NCBI GenBank assembly: GCA_021776735.1
Contig: JAJFFH010000028.1
Location: 62,001 to 126,000, forward strand
Direction: 5' to 3'
Source of the DNA: Planctomycetota bacterium
GTDB lineage: Bacteria > Planctomycetota > PLA2
DNA: 64,000 bases
Positions 42,267 through 51,800 of this stretch are shown piece after piece. The notes below the pieces were generated by a model, which was given only the letters and a program-made list of their open reading frames with translations, did not search any database and was not told the DNA's origin. Made by a program: the position numbers and the translations under genes. Each line of letters begins with the position of its first letter. Within the stretch, counting starts at the first letter, position 1.

Positions 42267-42641
42267 ATGACCATGATCGGCGAGGACAAGGAACTCGACT
42301 TTCTCGGTCAGACGACCGCGACTTCAACCCCCGGCGGTTTCGGGAACTCGTCTGAGCCGCGAACGGTGACCAAGAAAGAACTGGTCAGCCGGATCGCGGA
42401 GGAGACGGGCCAGACCAAGGTGGTGACCAAGGACATCATTCAGATGTTTTTGGACCAGATCATCACGGAATTGGCCCTCGGCAACCGCCTGGAGTTCCGG
42501 GAATTCGGGGTGTTCGAGATTAAGGAGCGCGCGGCGCGCAAGGCCCAGAATCCGCGAACCCTGGAGAAGGTGGACGTTCCGGCCAAAAAGGTCGTGAAGT
42601 TCAAGGTCGGTCGGCTGATGAAGGAGCGTGTCTGCGACTAG
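42267..42641 (+). CDS. HU/IHF-family DNA-binding protein with N-terminal extension
   Basis: VTKKELVSRIAEETG...LEFREFGVFEIKERAARKAQNPRT. Confidence 0.92.
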   Translation: MTMIGEDKELDFLGQTTATSTPGGFGNSSEPRTVTKKELVSRIAEETGQTKVVTKDIIQMFLDQIITELALGNRLEFREFGVFEIKERAARKAQNPRTLEKVDVPAKKVVKFKVGRLMKERVCD

Positions 42642-42843
42642 GGGAAATCTGTCCGGGTCGAGAGTCCCGAAGTTGTCCGGGGCCGTGGGGCCGAACACAT
42701 TTCCCGAGTAGGAGTTGGCGCGCCCGAAGGCCCGCCAGCGGGCTGGAGCCAGAGCGAGACCGATTCACGACCGCCCTCGGCGGCAGGTGTATCAGAGGGC
42801 GTTCTCGGCAGCGGGCGCTCCGGACGCGTTTATAATCTCAAGT

Positions 42844-43974
42844 ATGACCGATACGCGCCCCGAGTCCGACATCGAGCTTCACTTCTGCCAGGCGTGCGGC
42901 GTGTCGATTCCACAGTCGGCGATCGACACCGGGTTGGCCCGTCCGCAACCTGATCAATGCGCCTTTTTGGCGGCGCCCGAGCGCTGCCCGATCAAGTTCA
43001 ACCAGCCCCCGGCCCCGGCGGCGCCGCCGCCCGCCAAGGAGACCGGCACGCGGATCCTGACCACGTTCGCGCTCCTCTATGTGGTCGGTGTGACCACGTT
43101 CCTGCTGGTCCGCGAGATGCGGCGCGAGCAGCCGAAGATCGACCTGCGGTCGGTCGCGAAGATCGAGCATGTGGAAGAAGTCGATCGAAAGATCGGCAGC
43201 CTCAACCACGATTTTCGGGTGGCGCTCGGCGATCTCGAGACCAACGACGGCGAGCAAAGCAGAAACATCGCAGCGCTCGACGGGCGCGTTGTCGAGCTGG
43301 TCAAGGCCGACAAGAACCTCGCCCACCGTGTCGATTCTCGCGCGGACGAACTCGGCAAGGTCATTTTGGATCTCGCCGAGCGCACGGTCGGCCTCAAGGG
43401 GGGTATGGAGTCCGTGCTCAGCGAGCTGCGCGAACTCGGTGGCCGGATCGACAATGTGGCCAGAAAGGGAGGGGGCGCGCAAAGTCCGAATCCCAAAAAA
43501 GGGGGGGCGGGGGCGCCACCGACCCCGAAGAAGTCGAAGCAGGATCTCGACAACGAGCGGCTGCTCACGGAGTACATCGCCAAGCTCACGGACAAGCGTG
43601 CGACGGATCAAACGCGATACAACGCCGCGGTCCAACTCGGCGACCTGCGCTATCCCGAAGCGGTCGAGGCGCTCGCGGACGCCCTGGAGAACGACAAGAA
43701 CGATCTCGTGCGCCGTGCGTGCTCGTGGTCGCTCGGCAATCTCGGCAAGCTGTCGGTTCGGGCAATCCCGCGCATCATCGCGCAGATCGGCGGCAAGCAG
43801 GAATACGTCGGCTACATGTGCGAGCGCGCCCTTGGCGACATCACGAAGGCCGTCCTCGGCCAGGCGGTCACGTTCAACTTCGACCCCACGCTGAGCGCGC
43901 GCGCGCGCAAGAAGGTGCAGGGCCAGTGGGAAGCGTGGTGGGAGAAGAACCAGAAAAAGCTTCTGCCGAACTAG
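42844..43974 (+). CDS. Zinc-ribbon, TM, coiled-coil, HEAT-repeat protein
   Basis: N-terminal Cys ribbon, TM, HEAT-like YNAAVQLGDLRYPEAVEALADALENDKNDLVRRACSWSLGNLG. Confidence 0.65.
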   Translation: MTDTRPESDIELHFCQACGVSIPQSAIDTGLARPQPDQCAFLAAPERCPIKFNQPPAPAAPPPAKETGTRILTTFALLYVVGVTTFLLVREMRREQPKIDLRSVAKIEHVEEVDRKIGSLNHDFRVALGDLETNDGEQSRNIAALDGRVVELVKADKNLAHRVDSRADELGKVILDLAERTVGLKGGMESVLSELRELGGRIDNVARKGGGAQSPNPKKGGAGAPPTPKKSKQDLDNERLLTEYIAKLTDKRATDQTRYNAAVQLGDLRYPEAVEALADALENDKNDLVRRACSWSLGNLGKLSVRAIPRIIAQIGGKQEYVGYMCERALGDITKAVLGQAVTFNFDPTLSARARKKVQGQWEAWWEKNQKKLLPN

Positions 43975-44054
43975 GCCAGAAGTGCCGGGCCACCAGAACT
44001 AGCCCGGCTCGCGGTCGGAGGACGGCCCATAGCATCGCCGTCCGTCAGCTTCCC

Positions 44055-44639
44055 CTACGGTTTCGGCTCGTCCTTCTTGGGCTTCGTCTTTTTTTTCGCC
44101 GGGCTCTTTGAGGGCTTCTTCGGCTTGGGGGTCCAGCCGCGCAGCACCGGATCCTTGGGGGAGAGCTTCTTGAGTTTTTCCCAGGCGGGGGCGTCTTTGG
44201 TCTTGTCGTGGTGCTGGAGAAAGCCCAGGATCGCGAGGGCGTCCAGGTGAGCTGAACCCTTGGTTTTTTTCGCGCGGCGCGTGAGGTCGGCCGAGAGCAG
44301 GCGGAGGGCCTTCTTGCCGGGCAGCAGCTTCGCGAGATCGAAGCGGAAGTGACGTCCCTTCGGCAGCGCACGGTGGGCGGCCCGGAGCAGTTCGGCGGTC
44401 TCTTTGCCGGGGCGATCCTCGGCTGCGGATGCGAGTGCCAGGAGCGCGAGGGGGACGGGTTGACGGGGAGCCCGCACGAGGCTCTCGGAGAACGCGGCCC
44501 GGGATGCCGAGAAAAAGCCCTTCTTCAGGTAGTCGATTCCGACTTCGAAGTAGTCGTCGGCGGGGGCACCGATGGCGTCGGTCGTGGCAGCGGTGACTGC
44601 CATGGTGACGAGGAGCGGGACGATGCGGACGCGCACCAT
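44055..44639 (-). CDS. Secreted TPR-like protein with Lys/Pro-rich tail
   Basis: Signal peptide; TPR-like; KKKTKPKKDEPKP end. Confidence 0.55.
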   Translation of the reverse strand: MVRVRIVPLLVTMAVTAATTDAIGAPADDYFEVGIDYLKKGFFSASRAAFSESLVRAPRQPVPLALLALASAAEDRPGKETAELLRAAHRALPKGRHFRFDLAKLLPGKKALRLLSADLTRRAKKTKGSAHLDALAILGFLQHHDKTKDAPAWEKLKKLSPKDPVLRGWTPKPKKPSKSPAKKKTKPKKDEPKP

Positions 44640-44753
44640 TCCATGATACTACGCACCGGGACACCGGCCGATCCCGGGGACGTGCACCGGCGCGGCAAAG
44701 GGCCGACGCGACCGCGAGACCCCGGGCCCCCGGTCCGCTATCATGCGGGTCGG

Positions 44754-45179
44754 ATGATCCGTCAGCGTCTCGGTCTGCTCGCGGTCGCGGCCTTTTTTGT
44801 CGCGGCCCGGTTCGTCGTGGCCTTGCCTGCCGTGATTCTGGCCGCGATTCTGGTGGGGTGTGCCGGTACGACCACGGCGTACTCGTATCCCGATGACCTG
44901 ATGCATCCGAACTACGTGAAGCGGTCCAGGGCCGTCCGTGAGTTCGCCGAGCGAGGTGACGAGGCGCGGTTGCCGGGTGCTTTTCGGTTGCTCATGGACG
45001 ACCAGGCACATATCCGGGCGATCGCGGCAGACGTGCTGCGGGAACTGACGCCGGGCGGCCGGGACTTCGGCTACCGTGCGCATCTCCCCTTGCGTGACCG
45101 GGCCGGGATCACGGCTCGCTGGCGCGCGTTCTGGTTGGCGGCGCGCGGCGGGGAACGCAACAACAAGGAGCGTCCGTGA
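44754..45179 (+). CDS. Lipoprotein with HEAT-like repeat
   Basis: Lipobox AILVGCAG; HEAT-like sequence. Confidence 0.55.
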   Translation: MIRQRLGLLAVAAFFVAARFVVALPAVILAAILVGCAGTTTAYSYPDDLMHPNYVKRSRAVREFAERGDEARLPGAFRLLMDDQAHIRAIAADVLRELTPGGRDFGYRAHLPLRDRAGITARWRAFWLAARGGERNNKERP

Positions 45180-45637
45180 GCGGCTGGCAGGGCATCAAGT
45201 TGTCGCTCATCTCGGATAAGCGCTACCTCGCGCCGGTGCGGGCGCTGGTGCGCGAGTCCGCTACGATCGTGGGATTGGAACAGGGCGATGTCGAGAAGGT
45301 TGTGCTCGCGGTCCAAGAGGGGCTCGCGAACGTCATCCGCCACTGCTACAAGGATCAGCCGCACGAGCGAATCGATGTCTGGGTGACATTCGACGACCAC
45401 GAGTTCGAGATTCAACTCAAGGACTACGGAGAGTTCGTGGATCCAATAACCATCAAGAGCCGCGATCTCGAGGATGTCCGTCCGGGAGGCCTCGGCGTCC
45501 ATCTCATGCAAACGGTGATGGACGAGGTCAAGTACGAGAAAAACGAGGCCGGCGGGACGACCCTGACACTGCGCAAGCGCGTGCCCGATCAGCCGCCGCA
45601 GTGTGAGCAGGGGGAGCACGACTCTTCGGAGTTCTAG
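45176..45637 (+). CDS. RsbW/SpoIIAB-like serine kinase (GHKL)
   Basis: VVLAVQEGLANVIRHCY, IQLKDYGEFVDP, GGLGVHLMQTVMDEV. Confidence 0.85.
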   Translation: MSGWQGIKLSLISDKRYLAPVRALVRESATIVGLEQGDVEKVVLAVQEGLANVIRHCYKDQPHERIDVWVTFDDHEFEIQLKDYGEFVDPITIKSRDLEDVRPGGLGVHLMQTVMDEVKYEKNEAGGTTLTLRKRVPDQPPQCEQGEHDSSEF

Positions 45638-45679
45638 GAGCTAGGAGACAGAGGCCCGAAACGGGTCCGGAGGAGCATC

Positions 45680-46015
45680 ATGGCGATCGAGCTCAAGCGC
45701 GAAGAGATCGGCGACGCGTATGTCGTGTCTATCCAGGGAAGCGTCGATATCTACAGTTCTCCCGAACTGCGGGGCGCCCTGAAGGCAGGCCTCGACAAGA
45801 AGGCCGCGCCGTTGGTCGTCGACATGGGCGGGGTGTCGTTTGTCGATTCGTCCGGACTGGCGACGCTGATCGAGGCGTTGCAACGCGTCAACGGGTATGA
45901 CGGGCGTCTCGTGCTGTGCAGCCTGTCCGAGAATGTGCTCGGCGTGTTTCAACTCGCCAATCTCGACAACATCTTCACCATTGCCGACAACCGCGACGCG
46001 GCGCTCGGTTCCTGA
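45680..46015 (+). CDS. STAS-domain anti-anti-sigma/MlaB-like protein
   Basis: LVVDMGGVSFVDSSGLATLIEAL. Confidence 0.88.
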   Translation: MAIELKREEIGDAYVVSIQGSVDIYSSPELRGALKAGLDKKAAPLVVDMGGVSFVDSSGLATLIEALQRVNGYDGRLVLCSLSENVLGVFQLANLDNIFTIADNRDAALGS

Positions 46016-46072
46016 AGAACAGCGAACGGTGAACGGACGGACGGCGATGCTTCGTGAGTCGGTGCGAACCCG

Positions 46073-46861
46073 ATGACAGCGGCGCTTGCGAGCCTTGGGC
46101 GTTCGGGACTCGAGATCATCGGGTTCATCGTCGGGTGCGTGCGACTGCTCGGGGAAGCCGCCTACTGGCTGCTGGTTGGCCCGTTCAAGGGCTACAAGCT
46201 GCGGGTCGGCGAGATCTTGCGCCAGTCCGTCCGGATCGGGGTCAACGCGGTCCCGATCGTGTTTCTGGTCAATTTCTTCGTCGGCGTGACGTTGGCGGTG
46301 ACGGTTGCCGACATCCTCAACATCTTTGGCGCGCCCGAGTTCACGGGTGCCGTAATGGGTGTGGGTTTTTGGCGCGAGTTGGCGCCGCTGCTCACGGGCA
46401 TCGTCATGGCCGGTTTCGCGGGCGCGTCGCTGGCCGCGGAACTCGGCACGATGAAGGTGAACGAGGAACTGATGGCGCTCGAGGCGATGGCCCTCAACCC
46501 CGTGCGTTACCTGTGCGTGCCGCGACTGGTGGCGATCCTTGTGATGGTCCCTGTCCTCACGCTGCTGGGATCGGCGTTCGGCATCTTTGGCGGCTACATC
46601 GTATTCACGGCGCTCCTGGACTTCAGTCCGAAGGCGTACTACGACAAGATGGTCGAGGCGATGGCCTACAAAGACATCTGGGTGGGCTGCATGAAGGCGG
46701 GGATCTTCGGCACCATCGTGGGCCTTGTCGGCCTGGTTCAGGGATTTTCGGTGCGTGGTGGTGCCGAGGGTGTGGGACGGGCGACGACCAACGCCGTGGT
46801 GTATTCGATCATCCTCATCATCGGGACGGACTGCGCGCTGACCATCGCGCTCTATTTTTGA
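46073..46861 (+). CDS. mlaE: MlaE-family ABC permease
   Basis: MlaE-type sequence: MAGFAGASLAAELGTMKVNEELMALEAMALNPVRYL. Confidence 0.93.
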   Translation: MTAALASLGRSGLEIIGFIVGCVRLLGEAAYWLLVGPFKGYKLRVGEILRQSVRIGVNAVPIVFLVNFFVGVTLAVTVADILNIFGAPEFTGAVMGVGFWRELAPLLTGIVMAGFAGASLAAELGTMKVNEELMALEAMALNPVRYLCVPRLVAILVMVPVLTLLGSAFGIFGGYIVFTALLDFSPKAYYDKMVEAMAYKDIWVGCMKAGIFGTIVGLVGLVQGFSVRGGAEGVGRATTNAVVYSIILIIGTDCALTIALYF

Positions 46862-46874
46862 GAGGCGTTCTGAC

Positions 46875-47765
46875 ATGAGCGAACAGCAGCCGCCTCCCGC
46901 TTCCACGGCCTCCCCGAGCCCCGGTTCTGAACCTGGGCCCGGTGCGGATCGCGACGCCGCCTTCCAGAAGGGCGACGTCATCATTCGCGTGCGCAACATC
47001 AAGAAGAGTTACGGCGACCGCGAGATTCTCCACGGGATCAGCTTCGATGTTCGCAAGGGCGAGACCGTGATCATCATGGGCGGATCCGGGCACGGCAAGA
47101 GCACGATGCTGCGGCTCATGATCGGCGCGGAACTTCCCGACAGCGGGACGATCGAGCTGTTTGGCAAGGAGATCACCGGCCTCGCCGAGCAGGAGATGTA
47201 TCCGCTCAAGAAACGATTCGGCGTGCTGTTCCAGCATGGCGCGTTGTTCGCCTCCATGACCGTGGGCGAGAACATTGCGCTGCCGCTGCGCGAGCACACC
47301 GATCTCGACGAAAAGATCATCAGCATCATCGTCAAGCTCAAGCTGGAGCTGGTTGGCCTGAGGGATTTTGAGGATCTCGTGCCGTCGCAGCTCTCCGGCG
47401 GCATGAGAAAGCGCGTCGGCTTGGCGCGCTCGATCGCGCTCGACCCCGAGATCATCTTCTACGACGAGCCGGGAGCGGGTCTCGACCCGGTCATGCTCGC
47501 CGTGATCGACGAACTCATCACGGGGTTGAGCGACAAGCTCGGAGTAGCGTCCATCGTCGTGACCCACGAGATGCAGTCCGCGTTCCGAATTGCCGACCGA
47601 ATGCTCCTGATGCACGGCGGCAACATCCTGGCGGAGGGCACGCCCGAGGAAATCCGCGCGTCGGACGACCCGGTGCTGCAGCAGTTCATCAACGGAAAGG
47701 CGGAGGGACCGATCCCTCTGCGGCTCTCCAGCCGCGATTTCGCCGAAGACCTTTTGGGAGGTTGA
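46875..47765 (+). CDS. mlaF: MlaF-family ABC ATPase
   Basis: GGSGHGKSTMLR, LSGGMRKRVGLARSIALDPEIIFYDEPGAGLDPV. Confidence 0.93.
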   Translation: MSEQQPPPASTASPSPGSEPGPGADRDAAFQKGDVIIRVRNIKKSYGDREILHGISFDVRKGETVIIMGGSGHGKSTMLRLMIGAELPDSGTIELFGKEITGLAEQEMYPLKKRFGVLFQHGALFASMTVGENIALPLREHTDLDEKIISIIVKLKLELVGLRDFEDLVPSQLSGGMRKRVGLARSIALDPEIIFYDEPGAGLDPVMLAVIDELITGLSDKLGVASIVVTHEMQSAFRIADRMLLMHGGNILAEGTPEEIRASDDPVLQQFINGKAEGPIPLRLSSRDFAEDLLGG

Positions 47766-47768
47766 TCC

Positions 47769-49046
47769 ATGGCCAAGGGCAAACGCGGTGTCGAGGTTCA
47801 GGCTGGGCTGGTCGTACTGGCCGGGCTGGTCGTACTCGGCGTGTTCTTCTACTGGGTGAGCGGCGGCAAGGCGCAGTTCGAGGACAAGACGACCTATATG
47901 GTCCTGTTCCGGCATGGCGGCGGGATCGACGACGGAGATGTCGTACGCCTCGACGGCCGCAAGGTCGGCAAGGTCGATGACGTGGGCCGCAAGGTCGTTT
48001 CGTCCGAGGAGGGCACGATTCGCTATGTGGCCGTCAAGATCATCATCCTGGCCAGCGAAGAGGTTCCTGTCGATTCGAAGATCACCGTATCGAAGACGGT
48101 GACCGGCACGACGACGCTCGATATCGCTTCCGGCACGTCGCCCGATCTCGCGAACGACAAGACCGAGTTGCCCGGCGAAAAGCTGGACTCGTTCGAGGAC
48201 GCGATCCACAACGCCTCGAAGCTCATGGCGGATGTGCGTCAGGTTGTCCAGCACGTTGATGGCGTGGTCGGCCACGCGGATGAGGTCGTCCTCCTGATCA
48301 AGGATGAGGTTGCAAAGATCGATCTCGGACGCATCCAGAGCAAGGTCGAAGCCATTCTCGACGAAACACGGGGAGGCGTCGGCGACGCGCGCGCCATCAT
48401 TGCGGACGCACGCGAGCCGGTTCGTGAGACGCTGGCGAGCATTCGCAGTGGAGCGGCCGAGGCTGACGGGTTCGTGAAGGATCTTCGCGGGGACTGGCGC
48501 GGGATGAAGCCCAAAGTGCATGGGATTCTCGACGACACCCGTGCCGCGACGACCAACGTGAAGGGGATCATCGAGGAGAACCGCGAGCCGGCAAAGACGC
48601 TGATGCAAAACATCAAGGACGCGTCGTTCCGGATCGGCCCCGCCCTGGTGAAACTCGAGACGCTGGCATCCGAGCTGCGCGACACCGTGTACGAGGCGCG
48701 GCCGAAGATCATCCGGACGCTCACGCATGCCGAGAAGGCGCTCGCAAACATCAAGGCGACGACGGAAGACCTCAAGACCGCACCCTGGAAGCTCGTGCGC
48801 AAGGGGTCCGAGGCCGAGGCCACGGCGCTGGCGCTGTTCAACGCAGCACGGCTCTACGTCGAGTCGGCGGAGTCGATCGGCAAGCTCGTGGGTGAGATCG
48901 ACACGCTGCGGCGCCTCGACGCGCTCAAGGATCCGAAGCGACAAGACCAGATCGACGACGTGATGCGCCGCCTTGCGCGGTCCCTCGAAGACTACGACGG
49001 GCGCGAGAAGAGGCTCGTGGAGCTCTTGAAGGAGAAGACCAAGTAG
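47769..49046 (+). CDS. MCE/MlaD-domain protein with long helical C-terminus
   Basis: N-terminal TM, MCE domain GGGIDDGDVVRLDGRKVGKV, follows mlaF. Confidence 0.88.
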   Translation: MAKGKRGVEVQAGLVVLAGLVVLGVFFYWVSGGKAQFEDKTTYMVLFRHGGGIDDGDVVRLDGRKVGKVDDVGRKVVSSEEGTIRYVAVKIIILASEEVPVDSKITVSKTVTGTTTLDIASGTSPDLANDKTELPGEKLDSFEDAIHNASKLMADVRQVVQHVDGVVGHADEVVLLIKDEVAKIDLGRIQSKVEAILDETRGGVGDARAIIADAREPVRETLASIRSGAAEADGFVKDLRGDWRGMKPKVHGILDDTRAATTNVKGIIEENREPAKTLMQNIKDASFRIGPALVKLETLASELRDTVYEARPKIIRTLTHAEKALANIKATTEDLKTAPWKLVRKGSEAEATALALFNAARLYVESAESIGKLVGEIDTLRRLDALKDPKRQDQIDDVMRRLARSLEDYDGREKRLVELLKEKTK

Positions 49047-49406
49047 GCACGTAAGATTGCCTGCGGCGCCCTTGCTAAGGCTCAGGGGCGGCGAGTTTCG
49101 GGGATGGCGCGTGCCGTTGGCCCATTCTCGTCTGGTTCGGGGTTGCTGGCGTGGCGAGCGACGGCTCGCGGGATGCGAACCACGGATGGCGAGATCGGGC
49201 AGCTTGGCCGTCGGTTCTGCACGCGGCGGCAACCTGAACCTCCGGCCAGGAACATTACGATCGCTTGGGCGACTCCTTGAGCGTCGTCCGTCAACATCGC
49301 CGTCCGTTCGCCCTTTTCACAGTCCGGGCGATCCGTTGTTTCGAGCGGTGGCGCACTCGCGCTGCCGGTGCCCTTGAAGACTTGAATCGGAAGAGACAAT
49401 TGAGCC

Positions 49407-50336
49407 ATGCACAAGGTGACCGTAATCGGGGCGGGCAACGTCGGTGCGACGTGTGCCTACCAACTCGCTGATCGCAACATCGCGAACGTGACGATGATCG
49501 ATATCGTCGATGGCATGCCGCAGGGCAAGGCGCTCGACATGGCCCAGTGCGGGGCGATTTTTGACTTCGACGGCAGTATCGAAGGCAGCAATGACCTGAA
49601 GGGTGTTGCGGGCAGCGATGTCGTCGTCGTCACGTCGGGCATTCCGCGCAAGCCGGGCATGGATCGGATGGACCTGCTCAAGACGAACACGGGCATCCTC
49701 AAGGAGGTCTCGGCGGCGATCAAGGAGCACGCCCCCGGCGCGATCGTCATCGTCATTACGAATCCGCTCGACATCATGGCCTACGTTGCGCTCCAGGAAA
49801 CCGGTTTTCCGCGCGAGCGCGTCATGGGGATGGCCGGGGTTCTCGACGCCGCCCGTTATCGCCGCTTCATCGCGTGGGAACTGAACTGCTCCGTGCGCGA
49901 CGTCGCCGCGATGGTGCTCGGCGGCCACGGCCCCCAGATGGTTCCGCTGCCGCGCTTCTCCACGGTCAACGGCGTTCCGATCACCGAGCTGATCCCGGCC
50001 GACCGGATCCAGGCGCTCGTCGATCGCACCCGCACCGGTGGCGGCGAGATCGTGAAGCTACTCAAGACCGGCAGTGCGTTCTATGCCCCGGCCGGCTCGG
50101 CTGCGGTCATGGTCGAAGCGATCCTCCGCGACACCGGCCACATCGTGCCCGCATGCGCGTTCCTCCAGGGTGAGTACGGCTACGAGGGGTTCCATCTCGG
50201 CGTTCCGGTGAGGCTGGGCAAGGGCGGCATCAAGGACATCATCGAGTTGGAACTCTCGGCCGACGAGAAAGCAGCGCTCGATGTGTCGGCCGAGGCCGTA
50301 CGAAAGGGCGTCGCGGACGTAGCGCGGTTCCTGTAG
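49407..50336 (+). CDS. mdh: Malate dehydrogenase
   Basis: IGAGNVGATCAY, TSGIPRKPGMDRMDLL, NPLDIMAYVA. Confidence 0.95.
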   Translation: MHKVTVIGAGNVGATCAYQLADRNIANVTMIDIVDGMPQGKALDMAQCGAIFDFDGSIEGSNDLKGVAGSDVVVVTSGIPRKPGMDRMDLLKTNTGILKEVSAAIKEHAPGAIVIVITNPLDIMAYVALQETGFPRERVMGMAGVLDAARYRRFIAWELNCSVRDVAAMVLGGHGPQMVPLPRFSTVNGVPITELIPADRIQALVDRTRTGGGEIVKLLKTGSAFYAPAGSAAVMVEAILRDTGHIVPACAFLQGEYGYEGFHLGVPVRLGKGGIKDIIELELSADEKAALDVSAEAVRKGVADVARFL

Positions 50337-51446
50337 CCGTTCGCCAGGTCTAGCCGTCTCGGACAACGCAGCCACAGGCCCTGCCTCTGCAGCAGCGCGG
50401 GTACGCTGCTGCGGCGCAATTCGAAGCCACGTGCGTGTGTGGCGGCCTCGATCGTGTCCTCCGTGCGGACACAAGCCGCACGCTCGCCACAAGCCCGCCT
50501 TGGAACTACGCCGAGAACGACCACTGCATGGCGCCATCGTGGCTGTCTTCCATGGCAGCGGGAGTGGATCAGGGCGGCCCCCGGCCATTATGGTCATAGC
50601 ACGCCCACTCCCATGCGAACGTGCCGCGCGACGGCGATAGGGCGGCGCGCGCTCGCGCACCTCGGATGCGCCGGCAGCGCCGCCGTCGGCTCCTGAGTTG
50701 GGCCCCGGTGTCCCCGGAGACTCGGCCCCGAGCCATCGAACCCCGAATGTTCGAACCGCGCTCGGCGTCCGGCGCAGGCTCGACATCACGGGAGCGGCGA
50801 TCGGCCTCGATTTTCATGACTAGCCCACCCGGGCTACCGGCTACTCGTGCACAAGCCGTACCTCGGTCCGGACTTGCACCAGTCGGACATCGACGCCGTT
50901 TGGCAGGTGGCCCGAGCCACTCAGAACCCGCCCCCAAAAGGCGCACGTCGCGGAACGCCGCCGCATGACCTTCGCGCGCTACGGACTCACGCCGCGCCCG
51001 AAGCCCGCGCGTTCGAAGGACACACGCCCTGCCCCTTCACCCCGACTCCGACCAGGTAAGCCCTGCAATACGTCGTCGATGCCGCCGGCAACTGGACGAT
51101 GAACTGTTTCGTCCGCACGGCGGACGCATCAGCGCGACCACGGTGGCGGGTCGGCCGAACGCCCATGCTTGCGAGCGCCGGCCGGGCGGACTCACGCGCC
51201 GGCTTGTTGTTCCCGCGCCTGTTGGCAGGATCGAACGACCGCGGAATCAGCGAGGAGCAAGACGAAAACGCGGACGGCGAGCGAGGACCACGAAGAAGAT
51301 GCATGAGGGTCCATGCGCCGTGCCCGGTCCTGCTCGTGTATCGTGGAAAACCGTTCCAGGTATGGCCTTGGTGCCGGGAGTAGGTCCGGTCCAGTGCGAG
51401 GCGGACAGCGAATACCGGTCTGGCCGAGCGGGTAGGGAGAAACGAC

Positions 51447-51800
51447 ATGAAGCAAGACGACGTGAATCGGAGAGAGAAAGTGCTGCGCGCATTGGCTGAC
51501 GGGCTGGCGGATCTCGGTGGGACCGAGGCGGCGAAGGAGCGACCGGGCACGTACAAGTTGGCCGTGCGGGTGGTCATGGAGGTCTTCGGGCTGTCCGTCC
51601 CTGACAGTTCGGTATCGCAGGACGAAGCGACGCGGGCGTTTGGCTCGCTCGCGGATGTTCCCGACGAGACCGGTCGCGGGCAACTGCACAATCACGAGCT
51701 CATAGCTTGGCTGACACGCCTCGCCAACCCCGAAGGAAAGCCCAAAAACTCCGCGGATGAAGCGCGCGAAGACTCCACAGGCGAACGGTCGGATTCTTGA
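51447..51800 (+). CDS. Small accessory protein of CHAT system
   Basis: Stop overlaps start of next gene; no recognised domain. Confidence 0.6.
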   Translation: MKQDDVNRREKVLRALADGLADLGGTEAAKERPGTYKLAVRVVMEVFGLSVPDSSVSQDEATRAFGSLADVPDETGRGQLHNHELIAWLTRLANPEGKPKNSADEAREDSTGERSDS

